Shown: positions 17,131-26,813 of the stretch, piece by piece | Position numbering within the stretch: the stretch's first letter is position 1 | Layout: each line of letters begins with the position of its first letter | From: Neorhizobium alkalisoli | Lineage (GTDB): Bacteria > Pseudomonadota > Alphaproteobacteria > Rhizobiales > Rhizobiaceae | Length of the DNA: 64,000 nt | Direction: 5' to 3' | Assembly (NCBI RefSeq): GCF_002968635.1 | Contig: NZ_PVBN01000006.1 | Span: forward strand, 1-64,000 | Position numbers and translations under genes: made by a program | The notes under the pieces: model-generated | The model's input: only the letters and a program-made list of their open reading frames with translations | Database searches by the model: none | Told to the model about the DNA's origin: nothing

Positions 17131-18214
17131 ATCCTGGAACCCGCTCAACGATCCGCCGGCCTTCCCGGCCGCACGATATGCCTCGGTCGCCGATCGGCTG
17201 AAAAACGTCCTGAAGACGCGGGGAGATGTGCTGCTCATCCAGGCGGAGGCCGTGGTGGCACTGGAGGCGGTGGCCGCCAGTGTCGCGCGGCCGGGCATAA
17301 AGGTCCTCAACATCGTTACGAGCCTTTACGGCGGCTGGTTCGGCAGCTGGCTGAGACGCGCTGGTGCCGAGGTGATCGAACTCAGGGCCGAACCGGCGCG
17401 CCCGATCGATGCGGAAGCCGTCGAGGCCAGCCTCAAGGCGCATCCGGAGATAGCGGTCCTTGCGCTCGTCCATGCGGAATCGGCAAGCGGCATCCGCAAT
17501 CCGCTCGAGGAAATCATGCTGCTCGCCCGCGCCCGCGGTATAGCGACGATCGTAGATGCGGTTGCATCTGTCGGCGGCCATGCCTTAAACGTCGACGAAC
17601 TCGGTATCGACATCACCGTTATCGGCCCGCAGAAATCGCTGGCGGGCCCGGCCGGCATTTCCGCCCTTTCGGTCAGCCCCGCCGCCTGGAAACTGATCTC
17701 GCAGCCAGGTGGGCCGACGACCTCGATCCTCTCGCTTCTCGATCAGAAGGCATGGCTGGATGCCGGCCGCGGCGCCCTGCCCGGAACCACGGCGCCGATC
17801 GAATTCTTCGCGCTGGAAGCGGCGCTGGATCGCGTCGAAGCCGAAGGGGTGGACAACATCGTCGCCCGCCATGCCCGAGCCGCAAGGGCAACCCGGGCAG
17901 GTCTGATCGCGCTCGGGGCCACCCCCTGGATTGATCAGGTGAAAGGCTCCAACCTCGTCACGACGGTAAAGTTGCCGGATGGCGCCCACTTGGAAACTGC
18001 GCTTGCCGCTGCCGCACCGCTTGGTATGGAGCTATCGGCCGGTGTCGGTCCCGGCGCCGAGCGGCTGGTGCGGCTGAACCACACGGGCCGCCGCGCCCGC
18101 TTCGATATCGTGCTCGGCGATGTCCTGGCCTATGGCATGGCCTTGCGCAAGCTTGGGTTCAAAGCGGATATCGCTGCGGCCGCGGCCGCGATCTCGTTTC
18201 ACCATACCGACTGA
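17120..18214 (+). CDS. Class V PLP-dependent aminotransferase
   Basis: A 364-residue fold-type I aminotransferase of class V (alanine-glyoxylate / serine-pyruvate / pyridoxamine-pyruvate type). The PLP lysine is K172 in GPQKSLAGPAG, with the cofactor aspartate in IVDAVAS (about D146). ATG 17120 lies inside the previous ATPase gene, so it is translated with the importer. That suggests the imported compound, or a product from it, is an amine or amino acid whose nitrogen is removed here. Its stop is immediately followed (no gap) by the stop of the convergent dioxygenase gene. Confidence 0.85.
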   Translation: MTFESWNPLNDPPAFPAARYASVADRLKNVLKTRGDVLLIQAEAVVALEAVAASVARPGIKVLNIVTSLYGGWFGSWLRRAGAEVIELRAEPARPIDAEAVEASLKAHPEIAVLALVHAESASGIRNPLEEIMLLARARGIATIVDAVASVGGHALNVDELGIDITVIGPQKSLAGPAGISALSVSPAAWKLISQPGGPTTSILSLLDQKAWLDAGRGALPGTTAPIEFFALEAALDRVEAEGVDNIVARHARAARATRAGLIALGATPWIDQVKGSNLVTTVKLPDGAHLETALAAAAPLGMELSAGVGPGAERLVRLNHTGRRARFDIVLGDVLAYGMALRKLGFKADIAAAAAAISFHHTD

Positions 18215-19771
18215 TCAGAAACCCTTTTCGTTCAGCCAGTTCCGGATGCTTTCCTCATCCGCACGCTCGAGTGCATGACCGGATTCAATCTGCCTTGACG
18301 TAACGTCAGCCTTGGCTGCGATGAGCCGGTTTTCTAGTTCTGCGGCATAGGAAGCGTAGAGATCCTGGGCCGCGCTGACGGAAAGCACTTGCGTACCGGA
18401 GAGATCGACCACCGGCCGCTCTTCCAGCACGTTCATCGGCCGAAGCAGCACCACCTTTTGAACCACGCCTGGATGAAGCTGCATGAGCGCACCCAGCATG
18501 TTCGCGCCGTTGGAATAACCTATGAATGCGGTCCGCGCCGGATCGACGCCGTAGGCCGGCCCGATGTCCTCGGCAAAGGCTGCGAACGCTTCGGCCTCGG
18601 AGAGAATGTCCTTCTGGTCGAATGTCATCATGCTCAGGCGCCGGAAGAAGCGGGCTATGCCCTCCTCGGTCGCCCGGCCCCGCACGCCGATCAATACGGC
18701 ATTCGGCGCGACCTTCCGTCCGAGCGGCAAAAGGTCGGTCTCGCTGCCGCCGCTGCCATGCAACAGCACCAGCGTCGAACCGTCGGGCTCATCCGGCATG
18801 TGGATCCGGTGTACGAACGACAGGTCGCGATAGGTGATCCGTTCCTCTCCCGGCAGGCCGAACTGTGGAAGCATGACCCGAAGGTCGTCGTGGTCGACCT
18901 TGAAATGTGCCGGAATGAAAAGCTTCGTCCCGAGGCTCTCCACCGGCTCGTCGATGGCAAAACCGGGGCCGTCAGCCGCAAGTTCGATCAGCGTCCCGGA
19001 TGGTTCCCGCACATAGAGCGAATAGAAATAGTGCCGGTCGTGCACGTTCATCTCGCCGCTGTTTTCCGCTTCCAGCGTCGAATGCACCGCCTCCACCTGT
19101 GCCCGGTCGGGCGCCCGGAAAGCGATATGGTCGATCGTTCCGGTCCCCGGAGCGGCGGTCCAGAAGCCGCCGGCGTCACGGACATCGACGATGTCCTGCG
19201 CATCCGAGACGAGCCGCTGGATATTGCCCTCCTTCGGGCCGAGCGCAAGCCCCATGTGACGCGTGAGGAAATCTGCGGTCGCCTCGGGCTTCTCCGAGAG
19301 GATCGTCGCGCCACGCAGCTTGCGGATCGCATCCGCCTCGGCAATGCCGCCGCCGGCCCACCAGATCCAGGGCGAGGTTTCCTCGACCCCGACCAGCTTC
19401 ACGATAATGCCGTCCGGGTCTGTGAGCCGCAGGACGGGTTCACCGAATTCCTGTGTCGGGCCGCTGAGTTTGACATTGTACTGCAGCGCCCGCGTCAGCC
19501 AGAAACCGATCGCGTCCGGCGCGATCGAAAAGCTGATTTCGCTCGGAGCCCCATGGCCCACTCGACCGAGCGATCCATCCTCCCAGGAGAGAAACGTCAC
19601 CAGCGAGCCCGGAGAAGCACCACCGTCACCGTAAAACAGGTGGAGCTGCTGCGCATCCTCGAACCCTGCCGTCCGCTTTACGAGCCTCAGCCCGAGGAAA
19701 CCCACATAGAAGTCCACATTCGCCTGGCCCTTTCGGGTTATGGCTGTGACGTGATGAAGGCCGCTGGTCAC
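18215..19771 (-). CDS. Fusion: MhqO-like ring-cleaving dioxygenase + MhqD-like esterase
   Basis: A 518-residue two-part protein. Residues about 1-310 are a double glyoxalase/VOC dioxygenase of the MhqO type, with metal ligands in GLHHVTAI (near the N-terminus), IDHIAF and LIELAADG. Residues about 318-518 are an alpha/beta hydrolase of the phospholipase/carboxylesterase group (MhqD type) with oxyanion HGSGG, nucleophile GYSNGAN (about residue 417) and a late catalytic His in ESGHALE. In Bacillus the two are separate neighbouring genes for quinone/hydroquinone detoxification. Fusion supports a shared pathway: ring opening, then hydrolysis. ATG 19771 is preceded by GGAGAA. It is divergent from an ABC exporter. 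Confidence 0.88.
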   Translation of the reverse strand: MTSGLHHVTAITRKGQANVDFYVGFLGLRLVKRTAGFEDAQQLHLFYGDGGASPGSLVTFLSWEDGSLGRVGHGAPSEISFSIAPDAIGFWLTRALQYNVKLSGPTQEFGEPVLRLTDPDGIIVKLVGVEETSPWIWWAGGGIAEADAIRKLRGATILSEKPEATADFLTRHMGLALGPKEGNIQRLVSDAQDIVDVRDAGGFWTAAPGTGTIDHIAFRAPDRAQVEAVHSTLEAENSGEMNVHDRHYFYSLYVREPSGTLIELAADGPGFAIDEPVESLGTKLFIPAHFKVDHDDLRVMLPQFGLPGEERITYRDLSFVHRIHMPDEPDGSTLVLLHGSGGSETDLLPLGRKVAPNAVLIGVRGRATEEGIARFFRRLSMMTFDQKDILSEAEAFAAFAEDIGPAYGVDPARTAFIGYSNGANMLGALMQLHPGVVQKVVLLRPMNVLEERPVVDLSGTQVLSVSAAQDLYASYAAELENRLIAAKADVTSRQIESGHALERADEESIRNWLNEKGF

Positions 19772-20118
19772 GTGAGTTCTCCTATCGTCGAGCCGACCGA
19801 GGTCTTCCGAAGGCGGTAACGGTCCAGCTTGCTCATATCCAGATTCTCGGGTTTGGTAAAAGACGGCCGGGGCAAAGCGACTTGCCTGCCCTCAACCGAC
19901 CCGACCTTTTCGCCCATGAAACGGGTTTCTTCAAGTTCTCAGCCGTTCCGACCACTCCGTTTTGGACTTGCAAGATTTTCCGCTCAAAACACCTGCATTT
20001 TGTCAATTGAGTTGACTGGCAATTACGGTTGTGCACGCTAGGTCATCTAGCGAGTCTCATCTCATAGTGGTCTTCCCGGATATGCTATCCGGCCCAGTGA
20101 TTCATTTGGAATAAAACC
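19772..20118. promoter_or_regulatory. Divergent promoter region, dioxygenase fusion / ABC exporter
   Basis: About 350 bases with no supported gene. An inverted repeat GTCAA-TTGAG-TTGAC at 20002-20016 overlaps a possible -35 (TTGACT, 20012-20017) for the exporter. No regulator gene is adjacent. Short open frames here have no ribosome site. Confidence 0.4.
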
Positions 20119-21972
20119 GTGAGCAGCGAAGCAAAACTTCGCGCCGCGAAGCCGTCGGCTTCGTTGGCGTTCGTGAATGCGACAGGCTGGGGCAAAGGCC
20201 TCTCGATTCTCACCCGCATCACCGTCATGGCCTTCCGCCATCCCTGGCAATCCAGCTTTGCGATCGGCGCGACACTCGTCGCATCGACCTTTCAGTTGAT
20301 GATCCCGCAGTTGCTTGGCCAGGCGGTGGATCACACACAGGTCGTGCTCACCGGCGGCGATGCCGGTCGGGCCGCCCAGGACGCGCTTCTGACAACCGCA
20401 CTGCTTCTGCTCGGCGCGAGCGTATTGCGCGGCATCTTCACGCTCGTGCAAAATTACTACAGTGAATCCGTCGGGCACCACATGGGCTACCGGCTGAGGC
20501 TCGCGTGTTACGAGAAGATCCAGCGCCTGTCCTTCAGCTTCCACGACAGCATGCATTCCGGCGACCTGATCACCGTCGGGCTTCTCGACCTCGAAGGTGT
20601 GCGCATGTATTTCTCGACGGCTCTGGTGCGCATGGTACTGCTCACCATGCTGATCGGCATCGGCGCCTACCTGTTGCTCTCCACCGATGTCGTCCTCGGC
20701 CTTCTCGCCCTGAGCTTCGTTCCTTTCGTCGGCTGGCGATCATCCGTCACCCAGCTTAGGTTGCGCGCCACCTGGCTGGAATTGCAGGAGCGGCTTTCGG
20801 TGCTGACCCGCGTGATGGAGGAAAATCTCGGCGGTATTCGCGTCGTCCGGGCGTTCGCCGCGCAGGAGCATGAACTCGACAAGTTCGAGACGGCGTCGCA
20901 GAGCGCCGTCACCCTGGCGCATCAACGCGTCGGCATTCGGGTCGCAAACACCAGCGCCATGACCTTCTCGTTCTTCCTTGCCATGGTGCTCGTGCTCTGG
21001 CTGGGCGGCAGCAAGGTTATGGCCGGAGAGATGACGGTCGGCACGCTCACCTCGTTCCTGACCTTCATGACGATCATGCAGATGCCGGTGCGCCAGCTCG
21101 GCTTGATGGTCAACGCCTTTGCCCGTGCTTCCACCTGCGGAGCGCGGCTCTTCGAACTGCTGGATCTGGACATTGCGATCAAGGACGAAAAGGACGCCAG
21201 GGAACTCGCCGTCCCTCACGGCACGCTGCGCTTCGAGCATGTGGATTTCGCCTATCCCAGCGCGGAACAACACCGGGTTCTGACGGACATCTCGTTTGAA
21301 GCAAAACGTGGCGAAACGATCGGCATCGTCGGACCTCCCGGCAGCGGCAAGTCGACCCTGGCGCATCTGATCCCGCGCTTCTATGACGTGACCGGTGGAC
21401 GCATCACCATCGATGGGCAGGACATCCGCGGAGCGACGTTGCAGTCCCTTCGCCGCAAGGTCGTCGTCGTCCAGCAGGACTCCTTCCTGTTTACCACCAC
21501 CATCGAAAACAACATCGCCTATGGCGATCCCTGGGCAAAGGAAGGCCGCATCGAGCGTGCCAGCGAAAGTGCCCAGCTCCATAATTATGTGCTCGGCCTA
21601 CCCACCGGATATGACACTGTCGTCGGTGAACGCGGCGTCTCTCTCTCCGGCGGGCAGCGCCAGCGCCTGTCGATCGCCCGCACCCTGATGCTGCGTCCCG
21701 CTGTGATGGTCCTGGACGACTCGACCGCTGCGATCGATGCCGGCACCGAACAGCGCATCCGCAGCGCCATGCGGAGATACGCCACGGACCGCGTGACGAT
21801 CATCGTCGCACACCGTCTGAGTTCGCTGATGCATGCCGACCGGATCCTCTTCATGGAGGAAGGCCGGATCGTCGAAAGCGGCACGCACGAAGAGCTGCTC
21901 GCATTGGGCGGCCGCTACAAGGCGCTTTACGATCTGCAGATTCGCCCCGACGACGATGTGCTTACCGCTTGA
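20119..21972 (+). CDS. ABC exporter half, heterodimer subunit with non-catalytic Walker B
   Basis: A 617-residue half-transporter: six-span exporter domain (about 40-340) and nucleotide-binding domain. Walker A is GPPGSGKST (about 405), signature LSGGQRQR is canonical, but Walker B reads VMVLDDSTAAID, with Asp where the catalytic Glu should be. The following gene has the reverse defect, the pattern of BmrCD/TM287-288 type heterodimers with one degenerate and one active ATP site. Start GTG 20119 follows GGAAT. Likely a multidrug or lipid exporter. Confidence 0.88.
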   Translation: MSSEAKLRAAKPSASLAFVNATGWGKGLSILTRITVMAFRHPWQSSFAIGATLVASTFQLMIPQLLGQAVDHTQVVLTGGDAGRAAQDALLTTALLLLGASVLRGIFTLVQNYYSESVGHHMGYRLRLACYEKIQRLSFSFHDSMHSGDLITVGLLDLEGVRMYFSTALVRMVLLTMLIGIGAYLLLSTDVVLGLLALSFVPFVGWRSSVTQLRLRATWLELQERLSVLTRVMEENLGGIRVVRAFAAQEHELDKFETASQSAVTLAHQRVGIRVANTSAMTFSFFLAMVLVLWLGGSKVMAGEMTVGTLTSFLTFMTIMQMPVRQLGLMVNAFARASTCGARLFELLDLDIAIKDEKDARELAVPHGTLRFEHVDFAYPSAEQHRVLTDISFEAKRGETIGIVGPPGSGKSTLAHLIPRFYDVTGGRITIDGQDIRGATLQSLRRKVVVVQQDSFLFTTTIENNIAYGDPWAKEGRIERASESAQLHNYVLGLPTGYDTVVGERGVSLSGGQRQRLSIARTLMLRPAVMVLDDSTAAIDAGTEQRIRSAMRRYATDRVTIIVAHRLSSLMHADRILFMEEGRIVESGTHEELLALGGRYKALYDLQIRPDDDVLTA

Positions 21973-21996
21973 TGACGGCCTGAGGAGGAGCCTGTA

Positions 21997-23895
21997 ATGG
22001 CCGATGAACTGGAAACCGAACGCGCCGACGTGCGCGACGACGGCAGGCGCCCGCCCCGGGCGGTGGTCGGTTCGCACCGGATCGAAGAGGAAATCTTCGG
22101 CAAGGTCTTCGACGGCGATATCGTCAAGCGTATATGGGCCTTCGTGCGGCCCTACCGGGGAAAAATCTACTGGGCCGTCGTCGCCGTTCTGGTCTTCACC
22201 GCAATGCAGCTGGTGATCCCTCTGATCATCCGCTACGCGATCGACCATGGCATGCAGCCCGGAAGCGCCGATCACGGCGTGCTCACCTGGGCGATCATCG
22301 CCTTTCTCGGAGCGATCGTCATCAATTTCGGCGCGAGCTACGCGCAGGAAACGCTTGTGGGAAATGTCGCCGAGGATGTGCTGTTCGACATCCGCAAGGC
22401 GATGTTCAGCCATCTGCAGCGCGTCTCCCTTTCATGGATGGACAAGACCGAAGTCGGCCGGTTGATGTCGCGGCTGCAGGGCGACGTCAATTCCATGCAG
22501 GAATTCCTGGAAACCTCGGTGCTGTCGGTGGGCGATATCGCCCTTCTCTTCGGCATCGTCTTCGTGATGCTCTATCTCGATTTCAAACTGGGCCTGCTGA
22601 CGCTTTCCGCCTTGCCTGTGCTCTTCGTCGTCCGCATCTTCTGGCTGCCCAGAGCGCGCAAGTCCTTCATGGCCGCGCACGAGACCAATTCCGTCGCGAA
22701 CGGCGCTCTTGCCGAAGCGATCCATGGCGTCCGCGCGGTCCAGAGCATGGACCGGGAACGGACCAACTTCATGCTCTACGACGACAAGGCACAGGCAAAC
22801 CTCAGGACACATCTGACGGCCGCAAAATACGCGCAGGTCATGGTGCCGATCGTCGATACGCTCACCGGCCTTGCGATGGCGCTGGTTATCGTCGTGGGAG
22901 GCGCACGCGTCCTCAACCAGGCACTCGACGTCGGCGTGATGGTTGCGTTCCTTTTCTACATCCAGCGTTTCTTCGATCCAATTCGCTCGCTGACGCTGCA
23001 ATATTCGGTGATGCAGCGCGCCATGGCGTCGGGCCAAAGGCTCACCGAAGTGCTGGACGTGCCGGTAGACATCAAAGACGCACCAAATGCGAAGGCCCTG
23101 TCGCCGGACATGGATGGTTCGGTCGAATTCCGCGATGTCGTCTTCGGTTACAATCCAAGGCATCCGGTGCTGAAACATGTGAGCTTCAAGGTCAATCCGG
23201 GAGAAACGGTCGCGCTTGTGGGGCCGACGGGCTCCGGCAAATCGAGCTGCATGTCGCTCATTCATCGCTTCTACGATGTCCAGCAGGGCCAGGTTCTGGT
23301 TGGCGGACACGACGTGCGGGAACTGACGCAGGATTCTTTGGGCCGACAGATCGCCATGGTGCTGCAGGAGCCCTTCCTGTTCACCGGCACCGTCTTCGAC
23401 AACATCCGCTATCACAAGACCGAAGCGACGCGGGAGCAGGTGATCGAAGCCGCCAAGGCCGTCGGCGCCCACGACTTCATCATGCGCATGCCGGGCGGTT
23501 ACGATGCCGAACTCGGCCAGCGCGGCGGTAACCTCTCGCTCGGCCAGCGGCAGTTGATCAGTTTCGCCCGCGCGCTTGTGGCGGATGCCAAGATCCTGGT
23601 GCTCGACGAGGCGACCGCCAATATCGACAGCTACACGGAAATGCTGATCCAGAAGGCGCTGGTGAAATTGCTCGAAGGTCGCACCGGCCTGGTCATTGCT
23701 CACCGCCTCGCGACCATCCGCGAGGCAGATCGGATCATCGTGCTGCAAAACGGCGAGTTGATCGAAAGCGGCAACCACGGGGAACTGATGCGGAACCGTA
23801 AGCTCTATGCCAAGCTCTACAACCTCAACTACGCGTCGTTCGACGATATCCCCGAAGAGATAATCGAGGAAGCCGTCACGGAATCGGCGACCTGA
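21997..23895 (+). CDS. ABC exporter half, heterodimer subunit with altered signature
   Basis: A 632-residue partner of the preceding gene; ATG 21997 follows GAGGAGG. The nucleotide-binding domain has Walker A GPTGSGKSS (about 408), signature LSLGQRQ in place of LSGGQ (about 513) and a complete Walker B VLDEATANID with the catalytic Glu. Combined with the partner, one composite site uses LSGGQ plus Glu (active) and the other uses LSLGQ plus Asp (degenerate). A bidirectional terminator follows. Confidence 0.88.
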   Translation: MADELETERADVRDDGRRPPRAVVGSHRIEEEIFGKVFDGDIVKRIWAFVRPYRGKIYWAVVAVLVFTAMQLVIPLIIRYAIDHGMQPGSADHGVLTWAIIAFLGAIVINFGASYAQETLVGNVAEDVLFDIRKAMFSHLQRVSLSWMDKTEVGRLMSRLQGDVNSMQEFLETSVLSVGDIALLFGIVFVMLYLDFKLGLLTLSALPVLFVVRIFWLPRARKSFMAAHETNSVANGALAEAIHGVRAVQSMDRERTNFMLYDDKAQANLRTHLTAAKYAQVMVPIVDTLTGLAMALVIVVGGARVLNQALDVGVMVAFLFYIQRFFDPIRSLTLQYSVMQRAMASGQRLTEVLDVPVDIKDAPNAKALSPDMDGSVEFRDVVFGYNPRHPVLKHVSFKVNPGETVALVGPTGSGKSSCMSLIHRFYDVQQGQVLVGGHDVRELTQDSLGRQIAMVLQEPFLFTGTVFDNIRYHKTEATREQVIEAAKAVGAHDFIMRMPGGYDAELGQRGGNLSLGQRQLISFARALVADAKILVLDEATANIDSYTEMLIQKALVKLLEGRTGLVIAHRLATIREADRIIVLQNGELIESGNHGELMRNRKLYAKLYNLNYASFDDIPEEIIEEAVTESAT

Positions 23896-23937
23896 CCCGC
23901 TCCGGCGTGTCTCCCTTTCAACATTCTCCAACGCAAA

Positions 23938-23970
23938 ATCGCCCGGAAGCGGCAGCCGCTTCCGGGCGAT
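23938..23970. terminator. Bidirectional intrinsic terminator
   Basis: Perfect 15-base arms ATCGCCCGGAAGCGG / CCGCTTCCGGGCGAT around CAG, with AAAA to the left and CTTTTG to the right. It lies between the convergent exporter gene (stop 23895) and gguB (stop 24004) and can serve both. Confidence 0.9.
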
Positions 23971-24003
23971 CTTTTGTTTGCAGATGCCTGTTTGTTCAGA
24001 CGA

Positions 24004-25194
24004 TCAACGGCGCTGGTTGTAAACGTCCACGCAGACGGCGCCGAGAAGCACCAGCCCCTTGATGACCTGCTGATAGTCGATGCCGATGCCGAGGATCGAC
24101 ATGCCGTTGTTCATCACGCCCATCAGGAATGCGCCGATGACCGCACCCGTAACCTTGCCGACGCCGCCATAGGCCGAGGCACCGCCGATGAAGCACGCCG
24201 CGATGACGTCGAGTTCGAAGCCGGAGCCGGCCTTCGGCGTCGCGCTGTTGAGGCGGGCAGCGACGACGAGCCCTCCAAGAGCCGCCAGAACGCCCATATT
24301 GACGAAGGTCCAGAAGACGAGGCGCGTGGTCTTGATGCCGGAAAGCTCGGCCGCGCGGGCATTACCGCCGACAGCGTAGATCTGTCGCCCGATAATGGTG
24401 CGGTTGGTGAAGAAACCGTAGGCCGCAATCAGCGCCGCCATGATGATCAGCACGTTCGGCATGCCGCGGTGCGAAGAGATCAGATAGGCGACGTAGGCGA
24501 TGGCGCCGAAGACAACGATGTTCTTGCCGACGAAGAAGCCGAACGGTTCCGTCTCGACGTCGTGGGACAAGCGGCGCGCGCGGCTCTTGTAGTTCTGCCA
24601 TATCAGCAGGACCGCGAGCAGCAGGCCAAGAATGAAGGACGTCAGATAAAGGCCGTTCGCCGACGAGATCAGCTCCGGAATGAAGCCGGAGGACAATCTC
24701 TGGAAGGTCGGATCGAACGGTCCGATCGAACGGCCACTCAACACGGCGATCATCAGGCCACGGAAGACCAGCATGCCGGCCAGCGTGACGATAAAGGACG
24801 GAATCTTGAAATAGGCGACCCAGAAGCCCTGGATCGCACCGATCAGGCCACCCAGCACGAGGCAGATGATGCTCGCCGTGACGAAGTCGAAGCTGTACTG
24901 CACCATCAACATCGCCGCGACCGCGCCGACGAAGCCGGCAACGGAACCGACCGACAGGTCGATATGGCCGGTGACAATCACCATCAGCATGCCGAGCGCC
25001 ATGATGACGATATAGCTGTTCTGCAGGATGATGTTGGTAAGGTTCAGCGGCTTCAGGAGTACACCGTCGGTGGCGATCTGGAAGAAGACCACGATCACGA
25101 CGAGCGAAATCAGCATGCCGTAATCGCGCAGGTTATCCTTCCAGAAACCGGTCGCCGCCTTGGGAGCGGCAATTGCTTCCTGCGGAGTGCTCAT
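24004..25194 (-). CDS. gguB: Multiple-monosaccharide ABC permease GguB
   Basis: A 396-residue BPD_transp_2-type permease with about ten membrane spans, including [12 protein letters not shown] and the family block [19 protein letters not shown]. It matches GguB/MmsB, the membrane partner of ChvE. ATG 25194 overlaps the gguA stop by 4 bases. It is the last gene of a six-gene minus-strand unit and is followed by a strong bidirectional terminator. Confidence 0.93.
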   Translation of the reverse strand: MSTPQEAIAAPKAATGFWKDNLRDYGMLISLVVIVVFFQIATDGVLLKPLNLTNIILQNSYIVIMALGMLMVIVTGHIDLSVGSVAGFVGAVAAMLMVQYSFDFVTASIICLVLGGLIGAIQGFWVAYFKIPSFIVTLAGMLVFRGLMIAVLSGRSIGPFDPTFQRLSSGFIPELISSANGLYLTSFILGLLLAVLLIWQNYKSRARRLSHDVETEPFGFFVGKNIVVFGAIAYVAYLISSHRGMPNVLIIMAALIAAYGFFTNRTIIGRQIYAVGGNARAAELSGIKTTRLVFWTFVNMGVLAALGGLVVAARLNSATPKAGSGFELDVIAACFIGGASAYGGVGKVTGAVIGAFLMGVMNNGMSILGIGIDYQQVIKGLVLLGAVCVDVYNQRR

Positions 25195-26753
25195 TCTTGT
25201 CTCCCTTTGCGACGCATGATAGCGCGCATGATATTTTCCTGCGTTGCCTGTTCGCCGGCCACTTCGCCGACAAATTCACCTTCGTGCATCACCATGATCC
25301 TATCACAGATACCGATCAATTCAGGCATCTCTGATGAAATCACGACGACTGCCTTACCGGCATCCGCAAGTTCGTTGATGATGGTGTAGATTTCGTATTT
25401 TGCGCCGACATCGATACCGCGCGTCGGCTCGTCCAGGATCAGGATGTCCGGATCGGTGAACAGCCATTTCGACAGCACGACCTTCTGCTGGTTTCCGCCG
25501 GAAAGCTTCCCGGTTTCCTGATAGACGTTGTGGCTGCGAATCCGCATGCGACCGCGGAATTCCTGGGCCACTTTCATCTCGCTGATATCGTCGATCACGC
25601 CACGCGACGAGACCCCGCCGAGATGGGCGAGCGAGATGTTCTTGCGGATGTCTTCGGCCAGGATCAGCCCGAGATGCTTGCGGTCCTCGGTTACATAGGC
25701 AAGTCCGGACTTGATCGCGCGGTGGACATCGGAGACGTCTGCCTCCTCACCCTTGACGCGAACGGTGCCGGAGATATCGCGCCCCCAGGACTTTCCGAAG
25801 ATGCTCATCGCGAACTCGGTGCGGCCGGCGCCCATCAGGCCGGAGATGCCGACGATCTCGCCGGCCCTCACCTTCATGGAAACGCCCTTGACGACCTTGC
25901 GCTCGGGATGTTGCGGATGGTGGGCCGACCAGTTCTCGACCTCGAAAATGATGTTCCCGATCTTGGGGTCGCGCTTCGGGTAGCGGCTCTCCAGATCGCG
26001 GTCGACCATCCGCCGGATGATTTCGTCTTCCTCGACCACACCCTCATGGCAATCAAGTGTGCCGACGGTGCGGCCGTCGCGAAGGACGGTGATGCGGTCT
26101 GCGACCGCGGAAATTTCGTTGAGCTTGTGGGAGATCAGGATCGAAGTGATCCCGTGATCCCTGAATTCCTTCAGCAGCTCCAGAAGGGCGGCGCTGTCGG
26201 TTTCGTTCAGACTTGCCGTCGGCTCATCGAGGATAAGCAGCCGGACGTCCTTCGAGAGAGCCTTGGCGATCTCGACAAGCTGTTGCTTTCCAACGCCGAT
26301 ATCGGTGATCAGCACCTCGGGCGCCTCGCTGAGACCCACCTTTGCCAGAAGCTCGAGCGTACGCTTGCGACGCACATCGCGGTCGATCACACCGAAACGC
26401 GACGGTGCATTGGCGAGAAAAATGTTCTCGGCAATCGACATCAGCGGGATGAGCGCGAGTTCCTGATGGATGATGATGATGCCAAGCTTTTCGGAATCAT
26501 TGATGTCGCGGAAGTGCCGTTCTTCCCCATCATAGAGGATCGAACCTTCATAGGAGCCATGCGGATAGACCCCCGACAGCACCTTCATCAACGTTGACTT
26601 GCCGGCACCGTTTTCGCCGACGAGCGCATGAATCTCGCCTTCCTTGACGGTGAAACTGACATCGGAAAGCGCCTTGACGGCGCCAAAGCTCTTCGAAATG
26701 CCCCGCATCTCGAGGATCGGCGGCTTTTCGGGAAGAGAGACGGGATCGAGCAT
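25191..26753 (-). CDS. gguA: Multiple-monosaccharide ABC ATPase GguA
   Basis: A 520-residue double ATPase of the sugar (RbsA/XylG-like) class. First half: Walker [10 protein letters not shown], Walker [12 protein letters not shown]. Second half: degenerate Walker [10 protein letters not shown], signature LSGGNQQK, Walker [14 protein letters not shown] choose ATG 26753 with GGAG 5 bases upstream over the GTG at 26759. It energises GguB for uptake of sugars delivered by ChvE. A 12-base-pair hairpin lies between chvE and this gene. Confidence 0.93.
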   Translation of the reverse strand: MLDPVSLPEKPPILEMRGISKSFGAVKALSDVSFTVKEGEIHALVGENGAGKSTLMKVLSGVYPHGSYEGSILYDGEERHFRDINDSEKLGIIIIHQELALIPLMSIAENIFLANAPSRFGVIDRDVRRKRTLELLAKVGLSEAPEVLITDIGVGKQQLVEIAKALSKDVRLLILDEPTASLNETDSAALLELLKEFRDHGITSILISHKLNEISAVADRITVLRDGRTVGTLDCHEGVVEEDEIIRRMVDRDLESRYPKRDPKIGNIIFEVENWSAHHPQHPERKVVKGVSMKVRAGEIVGISGLMGAGRTEFAMSIFGKSWGRDISGTVRVKGEEADVSDVHRAIKSGLAYVTEDRKHLGLILAEDIRKNISLAHLGGVSSRGVIDDISEMKVAQEFRGRMRIRSHNVYQETGKLSGGNQQKVVLSKWLFTDPDILILDEPTRGIDVGAKYEIYTIINELADAGKAVVVISSEMPELIGICDRIMVMHEGEFVGEVAGEQATQENIMRAIMRRKGRQE

Positions 26754-26774
26754 GATCACTCCGCGATTAGAAAG

Positions 26775-26804
26775 CCCGCGCAGCGGATTGCTCCGCTGCG
26801 CGGG
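26775..26804 (-). terminator. Strong stem-loop between chvE and gguA
   Basis: Perfect 12-base arms CCCGCGCAGCGG / CCGCTGCGCGGG with a 6-base loop, starting 10 bases after the chvE stop. On the minus strand it is followed by CTTTCT. Likely partial terminator or 3' stabiliser that raises chvE mRNA over gguAB. Confidence 0.8.
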
Positions 26805-26813
26805 TCGATGACA

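Noticed and set aside
18389..19819. Long plus-strand open frame opposite the dioxygenase fusion
   Set aside because: Antisense shadow; the minus-strand protein has intact catalytic motifs in both halves.
22432..23931. 500-codon minus-strand frame opposite the ABC exporter
   Set aside because: Antisense shadow of a clear ABC protein; no recognisable domain.
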